Part shown: in pieces, positions 27,324-38,214 of the stretch
How positions within the stretch are numbered: position 1 is the stretch's first letter
Layout of the letters: every line of letters begins with the position of its first letter
Assembly: GCA_030949405.1 (NCBI GenBank)
Contig: JAUZSN010000002.1
Span: forward strand, 1,426,001-1,490,000
Origin: Methylococcales bacterium
GTDB taxonomy: Bacteria > Pseudomonadota > Gammaproteobacteria > Methylococcales > Methylomonadaceae
DNA length: 64,000 bases
Direction of reading: 5' to 3'
Position numbers and translations under genes: made by a program
The notes under the pieces: model-generated
The model's input: the letters and a program-made list of their open reading frames with translations, nothing else
Databases searched by the model: none
What the model was told of the DNA's origin: nothing

Positions 27324-28937
27324 TTACAAATTTGGCGTGGTGGTTTGAAAAACATTTTGTAAAAAAGCGGTTTCTAAATTATCGTCAAGGGTTGTTTTAA
27401 AATTATTTAAATTAGGTAAAACAGTGGTCATTAACTCATCATTAACCCCAAACCATCGTAAAGCAGGCGCGAGCATTTGTTCGATAGAGGTGGTAGGAAT
27501 CGTGCGCCCACGACTTTTATAATTGTTCACCCCCTCTAAATTTAAATCAGTTATAACTCGCCCTAAAACCTGCCCGCCATTAAAGGTAGTATCCCCTGTC
27601 AACATAAATGAATGCCCTCCCCAACCATGATCCGTTCCATCACCATTGTTTTGTAAGGTACGCCCAAATTCAGAAACCGATATAACCAGTACTTTATCAT
27701 CGACTCCCATTTCTTCTAAGGATTTATAAAAATCAGATAAGGCTAAACTCAATGATCGTAAGTTTGATGAATGTTGTTTCATTTGATTAGAGTGTGAATC
27801 GTAATTTCCTGCACGGACATAAAAAATTTGTCGACTATAAGATAAATCATTTGCACCTAGTTTAATCATTTTAGCCGTCGTTTCTAATTGCTCAAATAAG
27901 ACATTAGCTAATCTAAAATTACTATCTAAACCCAATGTTAATAGTGGATTTGGAATAGTAAATAAATTCTCTCCGTAACTATTTTTTGCGCTAAACCCTG
28001 AAAAATCAGGCGCATTCTCCCAAGCACTCGCTAATGTTGTCGATAAGTTTGCCGTTATTTTATTAATTTTATTGTAATAATTAACAAAGGGGTTTGAATG
28101 CGTCGTGTTATCGGCGAAACGAAACAATAGATCTTCAATTTGTTCACCCTCAACACGACCATTTGCATACGATTTAGGCGTACCTAAACTCATGGCTAAC
28201 GGCCAGGTCTTTGCTCCAATCAAGGTTTTATTAACATTAACATACGAAATGTTTAAACCAATAGGCGCGTTAATAGGATCCCAAGCATCCGCTAATCGTC
28301 CTGCCCAACCTGTTGTGCCTAATACATCCGCTTGTGCTGTTTCTACCGCACGACTTTGATGATTATGAGCAAATAAAAAGATGGGAAGTTCGGCCGTTCC
28401 ATTACTGATGTCTATTTTAGTGGTCGGTTTAACCAATGGTCCCACATTAGAAATTAACGATAACTTTCCTTTCGCATACAAACCCGCCATTTCAGGCATC
28501 ATGCTATTAATACCTAACCCCGACCCTGTATGATAACTCCCTTTTCTATAGGTTGCTTCTCGATCCGTTCGAGGTGAATTAGCCGTTGATCTATCTAAAG
28601 AAACCGCGTAATAAGGCTGGTTAATATTAGGGCTACCATTAGGCGTATTTCCTCTAAAATAGCCATTATCTACTTGATAAGCTTCATCATTATATAAATT
28701 AGTCTGCGCGATAGTTAAACGACCTCTATGCGCCGCATAGGTTCCATAAGGGATAGGATTTGTAGGGATAAATGTATTCATCGCATCATTTCCTCCATCT
28801 AAATTTAGAATAACAATGGCTTTATAATCCGTAAAATTAGGCGACGCGGCAAGGGCGTTTTTATTTAATGATAACAAGGGAAAGACCCCTGTTGCGGTAG
28901 TTGCTACTGTCGCTTTTATAAAATTTCGTCTATTCAT
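27324..28937 (-). CDS. DUF1501 family exported protein
   Basis: 537 residues starting with a twin-arginine signal (RRNFIKATVATTATG followed by a hydrophobic stretch and ALA-ASP cleavage region). The sulfatase-like fold of DUF1501 is seen in VILNLDGGNDAMNTFIP, YDSHSNQ and SEFGRTLQNNGDGTDHGWGGH. The protein should be folded in the cytoplasm and exported by Tat. It lies 10 bp downstream of the DUF1800 gene, a pairing common in many bacteria. Function unknown. Confidence 0.88.
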   Translation of the reverse strand: MNRRNFIKATVATTATGVFPLLSLNKNALAASPNFTDYKAIVILNLDGGNDAMNTFIPTNPIPYGTYAAHRGRLTIAQTNLYNDEAYQVDNGYFRGNTPNGSPNINQPYYAVSLDRSTANSPRTDREATYRKGSYHTGSGLGINSMMPEMAGLYAKGKLSLISNVGPLVKPTTKIDISNGTAELPIFLFAHNHQSRAVETAQADVLGTTGWAGRLADAWDPINAPIGLNISYVNVNKTLIGAKTWPLAMSLGTPKSYANGRVEGEQIEDLLFRFADNTTHSNPFVNYYNKINKITANLSTTLASAWENAPDFSGFSAKNSYGENLFTIPNPLLTLGLDSNFRLANVLFEQLETTAKMIKLGANDLSYSRQIFYVRAGNYDSHSNQMKQHSSNLRSLSLALSDFYKSLEEMGVDDKVLVISVSEFGRTLQNNGDGTDHGWGGHSFMLTGDTTFNGGQVLGRVITDLNLEGVNNYKSRGRTIPTTSIEQMLAPALRWFGVNDELMTTVLPNLNNFKTTLDDNLETAFLQNVFQTTTPNL

Positions 28938-28947
28938 CTATTTATCC

Positions 28948-31794
28948 TTAATCTAAAACTAAATACAAGGGTGAGGTAACAATGGCACGAATCGCTACTG
29001 AAATAATATATTTAGCTTTATTAATTGAATGAACTGTCGTAATAGCTAATAAATGATCGCGTAATTGCATTTTGTAATCCATCGGCATCGTCCCGCCTAA
29101 TAATCGCAAATCTAAGTAACTAATAAGATTATTAATAGCGGTTGTTTTTCTTGTAATATCTGGCATATTAATAAAATCCCCGTTATTATCGCCATCCAGT
29201 TGTTGTTCAAAAAAGCGAAATACGCCCGTTAAATCAATGTATAAATTATCCCTGTGTAATTTTCTCTTACGATGGTCTTTTGCCCATTTCGCCATTGATC
29301 CTGCCCCTTCTAAATCAATGAGACGGTATTTTTCATAGAATATCAATGAATAAATTAACCCGCTAAAACCTAATAAATTATTATTATTCCGAATTTGTAA
29401 TTCTGGAGCCGCTAATTGTTTATTCACAAAATAGGGGTCGCTAGGAATAAAGTCAGCACTATAAAAATTAAAAACCGATTCTGCTTTTAAAGGAAGTTGT
29501 GGATAGTAAAATGTTGGGTTAAACCAATAAGTATTTGCAACAGGAACCCGTTTATCAGACGTTTTCTCACTCCAATAATCCCAACTTGATAAGGGACTCA
29601 CATTAAAGCTACTCAAAAAATGTGTCGTGGCTAATAAAAACTCATCAACCTTACCAAAGTTATCGCGTAAATCATCAGCTGTTAAGTTAGGATTTGCTAT
29701 TCCCTGTTCTTGTAAAGCCAGTTTTCGTGATGCGGGGTCTCTTGCTTCAGCATCCATTAAAACAGCTTTAACGGTTGCTTTTAAATCCCCTTTTACCCCT
29801 TCACCATTATTATTAAAGATGGTTGCTACTCTTTTAACATAAGCAGGTGTCGGGTTAGAGGTCACTAAACGCATAATTAAATGCTTACTGACATGGGGGG
29901 CGATATTAGGATGGGAAAAAAGAATATTTAAAGCCGCATCAATATCGGCTTCACCACTAAGACCCGCTACAATAAGATGCCCCAATACATTTTTAGCCCC
30001 AAAGTCATGATAAATTGAGGTGAACTCTAATGGGACAGTTAACGAATGACGGGTTAGATACGCGGTTGAGCCATAATTTGCCGTTCCACCCGCACGTTCT
30101 TGCCAATCCCACCCGGTAAATACTTTTGATAATTCGGAAACATCATTTTGCGTATAGGTAGGAATGGCTTTCCCGTTAACTATTTTTTGTGTTCCATCTA
30201 AGTTTAATTCATATAAACCGATAGTAAACAACTGCATTAATTCACGCGCATAATTTTCATCAGGGGCGGAGCTTCCTAATGCCTTTTTATTACCTACATA
30301 CGTTAGGTAATAACCCATGGTAGAAGATAAAGTGACTTCTTTTAATAAATCACGGTAATTTCCAAAGGCATGTTTAATTAAAATATCATAATAATGAGCT
30401 AATGCCTCCCCTCGACTTTCTAAAGCCCTCCCTGCTGGCGATATATTAGAAACAACTAATAGTTGGCTAAGTGCGTAAGCCACTCGCTGTCGTAGCTGGT
30501 CTTCATTGTGCAGGGCTTTTTGCCACCATACCGAACGACTAAAAATTTTAAACCGGTCTTTATCTTCTTTTTCTTCTAAATGCGTGTAAGGATCATTGAT
30601 AACTGCTTCTGGGTAACGGGTTGGCGTTACGTTATTTAAAAATTGAAGCACTGATTTAAGATGCCCCTGTTTTTTCACTCCAGATCCAACGGGTTCAGTC
30701 GAAATAACCTCTAAATCACTAGGTAAAGCTAATTGTTTTAATAACCATGCCTCATCCCCTCTTCGTCTGATAAAATCAATATCCACTTCTTTTGACGTAA
30801 AAGCACTTTGTCGTAACAATCGTAACGCTTGTTTTCGCGTTTCAATTTTAGGTTGAGTACCATCACCTAGCTGTGACGAAATAAACGGGCTATTTTGAGG
30901 AATACATTGTAATCTCACTTCCCCTTCATGGGTTGAAGGGTTAACCGATCGCCCCGCAATCAATATATTTTTTGCGTTAGCCGATATAGCTAGGGCAGTT
31001 ATTTGATCATCACCGTATTTTAGCCATGGTTTAACATCAATAAAAATAGGCTCATTAAGAGCATCACTATCATAGATGTTATAAGCAACTTGAGAAGAAT
31101 TATTGGCATTAAAGATACTTGATGCCGTTGTATTAAGAATTTTCCACCCTGATTGCAACTGAATGATCGTCATTCCTAAAGCATCTATTTGTGGTAACTC
31201 GGAAGCAAGGATAACCTCTTTCCCCGGTTGTTCTGAATCAATGACTATTTTTAATTGTTTCGTATTCCATTGACTATGTAGCCATTGAAACTGAGTGTTC
31301 CCGCCCTGTGTTCGATAAATCGATAGAGCTTGTTGTGGTTGCCCTTGACGGGTTCTATTTAATAAAAAAACCAGATCACCTTCCTGTAATCCTTGAATAG
31401 AAAGGTTGGTTGATTGTCCTTGCCCATAAAATAAAGGAAAGAAGAGGGTTTGATCCTTTGTTATTCCTTGAGGAACTAAACTCATTCCACTTACTTGTTC
31501 AATAGGTAATTGTTCAAAAACAGATAATACATTAGGCACCCACTGAACCCCTTTATTATCATTGATATTCATACGTATTAACGTCGTTAATGCATCAGAA
31601 TCGACCGCTCCTTTACGCAATAAAATATATAAATCATGATTAACTAACACCATTGCTTGAACCCCTTGTATTTGTTGCTTTTCTAAGGGGGCTAATGAAG
31701 ATAAATTATCATTTATATTTTCACAAACGTTTGCTAAAGCCGTGCTTGAAAAAAAATACAGTAATAACAGAAAGCGGAAATACCTGTTCAACAT
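28948..31794 (-). CDS. DUF1800 family exported protein with an extra N-terminal domain
   Basis: 948 residues with a Sec signal peptide (YFRFLLLLYFFSSTALA). Residues ~25-320 are an unassigned, beta-rich domain. The DUF1800 part follows, recognised from RVAYALSQLLVVS, ENYARELMQLFTIGLYELN, VSELSKVFTGW and APHVSKHLIMRLVTSNPTP. DUF1800 proteins are typically ~450-600 residues, so this one is long. It is the first gene of a two-gene unit with DUF1501. The pair's function is unknown; a surface or secretion role is sometimes proposed. Confidence 0.85.
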   Translation of the reverse strand: MLNRYFRFLLLLYFFSSTALANVCENINDNLSSLAPLEKQQIQGVQAMVLVNHDLYILLRKGAVDSDALTTLIRMNINDNKGVQWVPNVLSVFEQLPIEQVSGMSLVPQGITKDQTLFFPLFYGQGQSTNLSIQGLQEGDLVFLLNRTRQGQPQQALSIYRTQGGNTQFQWLHSQWNTKQLKIVIDSEQPGKEVILASELPQIDALGMTIIQLQSGWKILNTTASSIFNANNSSQVAYNIYDSDALNEPIFIDVKPWLKYGDDQITALAISANAKNILIAGRSVNPSTHEGEVRLQCIPQNSPFISSQLGDGTQPKIETRKQALRLLRQSAFTSKEVDIDFIRRRGDEAWLLKQLALPSDLEVISTEPVGSGVKKQGHLKSVLQFLNNVTPTRYPEAVINDPYTHLEEKEDKDRFKIFSRSVWWQKALHNEDQLRQRVAYALSQLLVVSNISPAGRALESRGEALAHYYDILIKHAFGNYRDLLKEVTLSSTMGYYLTYVGNKKALGSSAPDENYARELMQLFTIGLYELNLDGTQKIVNGKAIPTYTQNDVSELSKVFTGWDWQERAGGTANYGSTAYLTRHSLTVPLEFTSIYHDFGAKNVLGHLIVAGLSGEADIDAALNILFSHPNIAPHVSKHLIMRLVTSNPTPAYVKRVATIFNNNGEGVKGDLKATVKAVLMDAEARDPASRKLALQEQGIANPNLTADDLRDNFGKVDEFLLATTHFLSSFNVSPLSSWDYWSEKTSDKRVPVANTYWFNPTFYYPQLPLKAESVFNFYSADFIPSDPYFVNKQLAAPELQIRNNNNLLGFSGLIYSLIFYEKYRLIDLEGAGSMAKWAKDHRKRKLHRDNLYIDLTGVFRFFEQQLDGDNNGDFINMPDITRKTTAINNLISYLDLRLLGGTMPMDYKMQLRDHLLAITTVHSINKAKYIISVAIRAIVTSPLYLVLD

Positions 31795-32189
31795 AAAAAA
31801 TCACCTTAACTCAGTTAAATTCATCAACTTATTCATATATAAACTAATTTTTAGTGTAAGTGTTAGCCTAGTTATGAAATAAATAGTCAGTTTTTGCGTA
31901 CAATACCATAAAGAGTATAAGATTTTTTGAAAAGTTTAACGCTATGGTATACAGCTCTCAAAAAAACTGTTTTTTTATCTGAATGATTCAGTATTAATAC
32001 TCGTTGTAGGCAACGGTTACTGAATAAATTTGTTGAGGGAAACTTGTGCTTGAAATTGATGCGTTTTATAACGGTATGACGCCATTAACTTGTATTATAT
32101 GGATAATTGCTATTAATTTGGAATTAGCCGCCTCATACAGTATATAATGACCTGTTTTTTTCAATCTTTTCATTTCATCGGAATAAAGT
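31795..32189. other. Intergenic region between the divergent DUF1800 and secA genes
   Basis: No gene is supported. It contains the secA promoter candidate (32118-32148) and AT-rich DNA. No secM-like leader peptide was recognised. Confidence 0.5.
32118..32148 (+). promoter_or_regulatory. Possible secA promoter
   Basis: TTGGAA (32118-32123) and TATAAT (32143-32148) with a long 19-bp spacer; TATATA two bases upstream would give 17 bp. The site is about 40 bp upstream of the ATG. Confidence 0.4.
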
Positions 32190-34925
32190 ATGCTCAGTAA
32201 GCTGGTTAAAGTCGTTGTCGGTAGTCGTAATGACAGACTCATCAAAAAGAAAATGAAGGTCGTTAAAAAGATTAACACCTATACATCCGACTATGAAAAA
32301 TTATCGGATGAGGAGTTACAAGCTAAAACGCCTGAATTTAAAGCCCGCTTAGCAGACGGTGAAACGCTAGAAAATCTTATTCCAGAAGCGTTTGCAACCG
32401 TTAGAGAGGCCTCCAGCCGTGTCTTTGATATGCGTCATTTTGATGTGCAGTTTATCGGCGGCATGGTCTTAAATGATTCAAAAATTTCTGAAATGAAAAC
32501 AGGGGAAGGAAAAACCCTGATGGCAACCTTAGCGGCTTATTTGAATGCACTGCCTGAGCGCGGCGTTCATATTGTCACGGTGAATGATTATTTAGCCGAA
32601 CGCGATTCAGAATGGATGTCAAAACTTTATGGCTTTCTAGGACTAACAACAGGTGTTATTCTAAGTTCAATGGGTCCTAATGAACGGCGGGAAGCTTATG
32701 CGGCTGATATTACCTACGGAACAAATAATGAATTAGGCTTTGATTATTTACGTGACAACATGGCCTTTAGTTTGTCACAGAAAGTTCAACGTGATTTATA
32801 TTTTGCTATTGTCGATGAAGTTGACTCCATTTTAATTGATGAAGCTAGAACCCCCTTAATTATTTCAGGGGTAACTGATGAAGGTACAGGGCCGTATACA
32901 CAAGCCAATAAATTAGTCCCCTTTCTGACCAAACAATTAGAAGAAGAAGGCGAAGGCGATTACTCGATTGATGAAAAATCACGTCAAGTTCATTTAACCG
33001 AAGCCGGTCATGAAAATATTGAACGTTTAATGGTGGAACATGAATTGATGAATGAAGGCGAAAGTCTTTATGATTCAAGTAACATTCGTTTAATGCACTA
33101 TTTGAATGCGTCACTTAAAGCGCATGGATTGTTTAAACGGGATGTTGATTACATTGTCACGCATGGCGAAGTGATGATTGTTGATGAATTCACAGGTCGA
33201 GTAATGCAAGGACGGCGTTGGTCTGAAGGATTACATCAAGCCATCGAAGCGAAAGAAGACGTTAAAATTCAAGATGAAAACCAAACGCTGGCTTCAATCA
33301 CTTTTCAAAATTATTTTCGTCTGTATGAAAAACTGTCAGGAATGACAGGAACAGCCGATACCGAGGCGTTTGAATTAAATAATATTTATGGGTTGGAAGT
33401 GATTGTTATTCCAACGCATCGCCCCATGATTCGTGATGATAAAGGCGATTTAATTTATTTATCATCGATGGAAAAATACCGTGCGATTTCCGTAGATATT
33501 AAAGATTGCGTTGAACGAGGGCAACCGGCCTTAGTTGGAACCACCTCCATTGAAACTTCGGAATTAATTTCATCGCTGTTAACACAACAAAAAATTAAGC
33601 ATGAAGTTTTAAATGCGAAACAGCATGAACGTGAGGCTCATATTATTGAACAAGCGGGTATGCCAGGGGCGATTACTATCGCTACCAATATGGCGGGTCG
33701 TGGAACGGATATTGTATTAGGCGGCAACCTAGATGCTGAATTAAAGGCACTCGGCGAAGAGGCGAGTGAGGCGGATAAAGATAAAATTCGTCAAGCTTGG
33801 CAAGTACGTCATAATCAAGTGATTGAAAATGGTGGTCTACATGTCATCGGCTCTGAACGTCATGAGTCACGTCGTATTGACAACCAATTAAGAGGACGCT
33901 CAGGCCGACAAGGGGATCCCGGTTCAACCCGTTTTTATCTGTCCTTAGAAGATGATTTAATGCGAATTTTTGCCTCTGAAAAAGTGGCGGGCTTAATGAA
34001 AAAATTAGGCATGGATGAAGATGAAGCCATTGAACATCCGTGGGTAACTCGCTCGATTGAAAATGCACAACGGAAGGTAGAAGGCCGTAACTTTGACCAG
34101 CGTAAAGAAGTGTTAGCGTATGATGATGTCGCTAACGATCAACGTAAAGTTATTTATGAGCAACGTAATGAATTAATGGCCTCGGATGATATTTCTGACA
34201 TTATTAGGGCGATTCGTGAAGATGTAATTAATAGTGTTATTACGCAATATATTCCCCCTAAAACGATGGAAGAACAATGGGATGTGGCAGGCTTAGAAAC
34301 GCATTTAAAGGATGAGTTTTTACTGAGTGTGCCGATTGCTCAACACTTAGCCGATGATAAATCGTTGCAAGAACTCGGGCTACGTGATTTATTAATTAAA
34401 GCATTGAATGATGACTATATCGAAAAAGAAGTTCAAATTACAGCGGATGTTTTACGCAATTTTGAAAAATCGGTGATGTTACAAGTACTGGATAATAATT
34501 GGAAAGAACATCTTGCCGGGATGGATTATTTACGCCAAGGCATTCAGTTTAGAGGCTATGCTCAAAAAGACCCTAAACAAGAATACAAGCGCGAATCCTT
34601 TGAAATGTTTACCAGTTTATTGGATCATATTAAATATGAAATTATTGGCATTCTATCCAAAGTAGAAATTGCAAGTGAAGAAGATGTTGAAGCGATAGAA
34701 GAAGAACGCCAGGCACAAGCTGAACAAGAAATGCACTTTGAACATGCCGAAGCTCATTCTATCTTAGAAGAAGAGGTCGCTGTTGCGCCACTTGCTTTGA
34801 ATGACCTGCCTGACTTAGAAACTGAACAACCGTTTACACGTGATAATGAAAAAACAGGGCGTAATGATCCTTGTCCTTGTGGAAGTGGTAAAAAATACAA
34901 ACAATGTCATGGTAAATTAAGTTAA
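32190..34925 (+). CDS. secA: Preprotein translocase ATPase SecA
   Basis: 911 residues, normal for SecA. Walker A reads [17 protein letters not shown], Walker [20 protein letters not shown], and the second ATPase half contains [17 protein letters not shown] and [22 protein letters not shown]. The C-terminal SEC-C zinc motif is [13 protein letters not shown]. It drives protein export through SecYEG at the inner membrane. A strong terminator follows at 34964. Confidence 0.98.
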   Translation: MLSKLVKVVVGSRNDRLIKKKMKVVKKINTYTSDYEKLSDEELQAKTPEFKARLADGETLENLIPEAFATVREASSRVFDMRHFDVQFIGGMVLNDSKISEMKTGEGKTLMATLAAYLNALPERGVHIVTVNDYLAERDSEWMSKLYGFLGLTTGVILSSMGPNERREAYAADITYGTNNELGFDYLRDNMAFSLSQKVQRDLYFAIVDEVDSILIDEARTPLIISGVTDEGTGPYTQANKLVPFLTKQLEEEGEGDYSIDEKSRQVHLTEAGHENIERLMVEHELMNEGESLYDSSNIRLMHYLNASLKAHGLFKRDVDYIVTHGEVMIVDEFTGRVMQGRRWSEGLHQAIEAKEDVKIQDENQTLASITFQNYFRLYEKLSGMTGTADTEAFELNNIYGLEVIVIPTHRPMIRDDKGDLIYLSSMEKYRAISVDIKDCVERGQPALVGTTSIETSELISSLLTQQKIKHEVLNAKQHEREAHIIEQAGMPGAITIATNMAGRGTDIVLGGNLDAELKALGEEASEADKDKIRQAWQVRHNQVIENGGLHVIGSERHESRRIDNQLRGRSGRQGDPGSTRFYLSLEDDLMRIFASEKVAGLMKKLGMDEDEAIEHPWVTRSIENAQRKVEGRNFDQRKEVLAYDDVANDQRKVIYEQRNELMASDDISDIIRAIREDVINSVITQYIPPKTMEEQWDVAGLETHLKDEFLLSVPIAQHLADDKSLQELGLRDLLIKALNDDYIEKEVQITADVLRNFEKSVMLQVLDNNWKEHLAGMDYLRQGIQFRGYAQKDPKQEYKRESFEMFTSLLDHIKYEIIGILSKVEIASEEDVEAIEEERQAQAEQEMHFEHAEAHSILEEEVAVAPLALNDLPDLETEQPFTRDNEKTGRNDPCPCGSGKKYKQCHGKLS

Positions 34926-34963
34926 TTTATCATCAAATACACTCCGTTAAATTTAACTAAACT

Positions 34964-34992
34964 AAAAGGGGGCTTTTTTACCCCCTTTTTTT
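34964..34992 (+). terminator. Rho-independent terminator after secA
   Basis: AAAAGGGGG pairs with CCCCCTTTT around an 8-nt CTTTTTTA loop, followed by a T-run. Confidence 0.85.
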
Positions 34993-35039
34993 GTTAAAGA
35001 TACGCTCTCTTATTTAAACTATTTTTAAGGGTAATACCT

Positions 35040-37544
35040 ATGCCTCATAGAGTTTTTAAAAAAAGCAAGCCCAAAGCAATTATTTGTAAATTGCCCAATC
35101 TGGGTATGGATAAACAAAATTTCATTAATGATTTCAAGCAGTATTACGGCCATCGTTTAGGGCGTGATAAAGAGTGCCGTTCGCCGCATTATGCCTATGA
35201 AGCCCTTTCGATGGCGATTAGTGATCGCATGATTGAGCGTTGGAAAGATACGTTTAATACCTATAAAGATAAAAACTGTAAGCGTGCCTATTACTTATCA
35301 ATGGAATTTTTGATGGGACGTAGCTTAAGTAATGCCATGCTTAATTTAGGCGTTTCGGATGTGGTTTCTAAAGCGATGTACGATTTAGGCTTAGATTTAG
35401 AAGAATTGGAAGATGTTGAAGTGGATGCAGGCTTAGGTAATGGTGGGTTAGGACGTTTAGCTGCATGTTTTATTGATAGTTGCGCCACGTTACAACTTCC
35501 CGTCACAGGTTATGGACTGCGTTATGAATATGGCATGTTTAGTCAATCTATTGCCGATGGCGAACAGATAGAAAACCCCGACCATTGGTTAAAAAATGGC
35601 AATGTGTGGGAAATAGAACGTACCGAGTACAGTCAGCGTATTAAATTTTATGGGCGGACTGAATCGTATTTGGATAGTGAAGGCAATGAAAAGCGTCGTT
35701 GGGTCGATACCCATGACATTATTGCTGTTCCTTATGATACGCCGATTCCTGGTTATCAAAATGGGACAGTAAATACCTTACGATTATGGAAGTCAACGGC
35801 CACAGAAGTTTTTGATTTACAAGAGTTTAATGCCGGTGATTATGCAGAGTCCGTTGCGGCTAAAAATAATGCTGAAAACATCACCATGGTGTTATACCCT
35901 AATGATTCCAATGAAAATGGTAAAGCGTTACGTTTACAGCAGCAATATTTATTAGCCTCTGCCAGTTTACAAGATGTTATTGATAATTGGGTTGACCTTC
36001 ATGGGTCTGATTTCAGCCAGTTTGCAGATAAAAATTGCTTTCAACTCAATGATACCCATCCAAGTATTGCCGTCGCTGAATTGATGCGTTTACTGATGGA
36101 TGAACACGGCTTAGGTTGGGATGAAGCATGGGGAATTACGACTCATACGATGGCGTATACAAACCATACTTTATTACCTGAAGCTTTAGAACGATGGTCA
36201 GTTGGCTTGATGGCGCATTTGTTGCCTCGGTTAATGGAAATTATTTTTGAAATTAATGCGCATTTTATGGCTGAAGTTTCAGCACATTGGCCAGGGGACA
36301 GTCATAAGATGGCTGCGATGTCCATCATTGAAGAGGGACAGGAAAAACATGTTCGCATGGCTTATCTTGCGATCGTCGGTAGTTTTTCTGTGAATGGCGT
36401 TGCTGAGTTACATTCGCAGCTTCTACAACAAGGTTTATTCAAGAATTTTTATGATTTTTGGCCGCATAAATTTAATAATAAAACCAATGGTGTTACGCCT
36501 AGACGTTGGTTAGCGGCGTGTAACCCTGACTTAGCGGACTTAATTACCAAAACGATTGGCAAAGGGTGGGTGACTGATTTATCACAATTAGAAAAACTAA
36601 AACCTTATGCGGAAAATAAGAAGTTTGGTGATGCGTGGTATAAAATTCAACAAAGCAGTAAGCAGCGTTTGATTGATTTCAATAAGTTAGAAATGGATAT
36701 TGACTTGGACGTTAATTCATTATTTGACATCCAAGTGAAGCGAATTCATGAATATAAACGTCAGTTATTGAATGTGCTGCATGTGATTCATCTATATGAA
36801 CGCATTAAACGCGGCGATACTAAAAACTGGACCAATCGAACCGTTTTAATTGGGGGAAAAGCAGCCCCTGGTTATGTGATGGCAAAAAATATTATTAAAT
36901 TAATTAATAATGTGGCTAAGGTCATTAATAACGACCCTAAAGTCGGCAATAAATTAAAATTAGTTTTTATGTCGAATTATCGGGTTTCTGCGATGGAAAA
37001 AATATGCCCAGGGGCGGATCTATCTGAACAGATTTCGACCGCAGGTAAAGAAGCATCAGGAACAGGTAATATGAAGTTCATGATGAATGGCGCGTTAACC
37101 ATTGGGACATTGGATGGGGCTAATATTGAAATCCGTGAAGAAGTCGGTGAAGAAAACTTTTTCTTATTTGGATTAACCGAAACGGAAGTGGAAGCCTTAC
37201 GCTCTCATTATGATCCTCAAGCGATCATTCATGATGATAACGATTTAAAACGGGTGATGAATTTACTTGAATGCGGTCATTTTAACCAATTTGAGCAAGG
37301 TATTTTTGATGATATTATCAATTCACTGAAATCCTCTGATGATCCGTGGATGACGATTGCTGATTTTAGAAGTTATATCAATGCTCAAAAACAAGTTGAA
37401 ATTGCGTATAACGATAAAAAGCGTTGGACAAAAATGAGTATTTTAAATTGTGCCTCCAGTGGTAAATTTTCAACGGATCGGGCTATCAGTGATTACAATC
37501 ATGATATTTGGAAGTTGGAAGCCATTAAAGTAACGGGCGGTTAA
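35040..37544 (+). CDS. glgP: Glycogen/maltodextrin phosphorylase
   Basis: 834 residues, typical GT35 length. The N-terminal KRAYYLSMEFLMGRSLSNAM, the catalytic NDTHPSIAVAELMR and the PLP-binding EASGTGNMKFMMNGALTIGTLDGANIEI (PLP Lys in GNMKF) are all intact. It releases glucose-1-phosphate from storage glucan. An in-frame ATG at residue 23 (MDKQNFI) is an alternative start. No other glycogen gene is adjacent. Confidence 0.96.
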   Translation: MPHRVFKKSKPKAIICKLPNLGMDKQNFINDFKQYYGHRLGRDKECRSPHYAYEALSMAISDRMIERWKDTFNTYKDKNCKRAYYLSMEFLMGRSLSNAMLNLGVSDVVSKAMYDLGLDLEELEDVEVDAGLGNGGLGRLAACFIDSCATLQLPVTGYGLRYEYGMFSQSIADGEQIENPDHWLKNGNVWEIERTEYSQRIKFYGRTESYLDSEGNEKRRWVDTHDIIAVPYDTPIPGYQNGTVNTLRLWKSTATEVFDLQEFNAGDYAESVAAKNNAENITMVLYPNDSNENGKALRLQQQYLLASASLQDVIDNWVDLHGSDFSQFADKNCFQLNDTHPSIAVAELMRLLMDEHGLGWDEAWGITTHTMAYTNHTLLPEALERWSVGLMAHLLPRLMEIIFEINAHFMAEVSAHWPGDSHKMAAMSIIEEGQEKHVRMAYLAIVGSFSVNGVAELHSQLLQQGLFKNFYDFWPHKFNNKTNGVTPRRWLAACNPDLADLITKTIGKGWVTDLSQLEKLKPYAENKKFGDAWYKIQQSSKQRLIDFNKLEMDIDLDVNSLFDIQVKRIHEYKRQLLNVLHVIHLYERIKRGDTKNWTNRTVLIGGKAAPGYVMAKNIIKLINNVAKVINNDPKVGNKLKLVFMSNYRVSAMEKICPGADLSEQISTAGKEASGTGNMKFMMNGALTIGTLDGANIEIREEVGEENFFLFGLTETEVEALRSHYDPQAIIHDDNDLKRVMNLLECGHFNQFEQGIFDDIINSLKSSDDPWMTIADFRSYINAQKQVEIAYNDKKRWTKMSILNCASSGKFSTDRAISDYNHDIWKLEAIKVTGG

Positions 37545-37600
37545 TTAAAATTTAAAGACAAAGGAGGATTAGAGTTAGGGTCATAACCTCCGAAACTTTC

Positions 37601-37655
37601 GTGTGGGTTGGGTTAATTTTTTTGCGAGAGTGAAAAAATATAATCCAGCCTACAC
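37601..37655 (+). repeat. Long hairpin downstream of glgP
   Basis: GTGTGGGTTGGGTTA (37601-37615) can pair along its full length, with three G-U wobbles, with TAATCCAGCCTACAC (37641-37655). A run of T and a run of A extend the stem. It could end glgP transcription. Its GGGTTGGGTTA-type motif also resembles dispersed palindromic repeats of other bacteria. Confidence 0.65.
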
Positions 37656-37731
37656 TCCTCTTTTGATTTTAGATATAAATTCAGGCGTTATTAATCGCTT
37701 ATTCCCTACCTTTCAACGATAACGTATCACT

Positions 37732-38202
37732 ATGTTAAATATTGTCTTACATGAACCTGAAATTCCTGCGAATAGTGGTAATATCATTCGCCTGTGTGCG
37801 AATACAGGGGCAGCACTGCACTTAATTGAACCGTTAGGGTTTGAATTAGAGGATAAAAAATTACGTCGAGCAGGATTAGATTATCATGAATGGGCGCAAG
37901 TACAGCGTTATCAGCATTGGAATGACTTTCTTGAGAAACAACAGCCCCAACGACTTTTTGCATTAACCACCAAAGGCCACAGTCTATACAGTGACGCGCA
38001 TTTTTTAGAGGATGATTTTTTAATTTTTGGCCCAGAAACACGGGGCTTACCCGCTGAGATTTTAAATTCACTCACCGAGGATAAAAAACTATATTTACCG
38101 ATGCAAGAAAATAGCCGAAGTTTAAATTTATCGAATACGGTCGCGATTGTTTTATTTGAAGCGTGGAAGCAAATAGGGTTTGTGAATGGAAAAATTAAAT
38201 AA
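37732..38202 (+). CDS. trmL: tRNA (cytidine/uridine-34-2'-O-)-methyltransferase
   Basis: 156 residues of the SPOUT family, matching TrmL length. [37 protein letters not shown], the central FGPETRGLP and the C-terminal knot [19 protein letters not shown] are diagnostic. It methylates the ribose of the wobble base in tRNA-Leu species. It is convergent with the broken histidine kinase. Confidence 0.95.
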   Translation: MLNIVLHEPEIPANSGNIIRLCANTGAALHLIEPLGFELEDKKLRRAGLDYHEWAQVQRYQHWNDFLEKQQPQRLFALTTKGHSLYSDAHFLEDDFLIFGPETRGLPAEILNSLTEDKKLYLPMQENSRSLNLSNTVAIVLFEAWKQIGFVNGKIK

Positions 38203-38214
38203 CCTGCGTTATTT

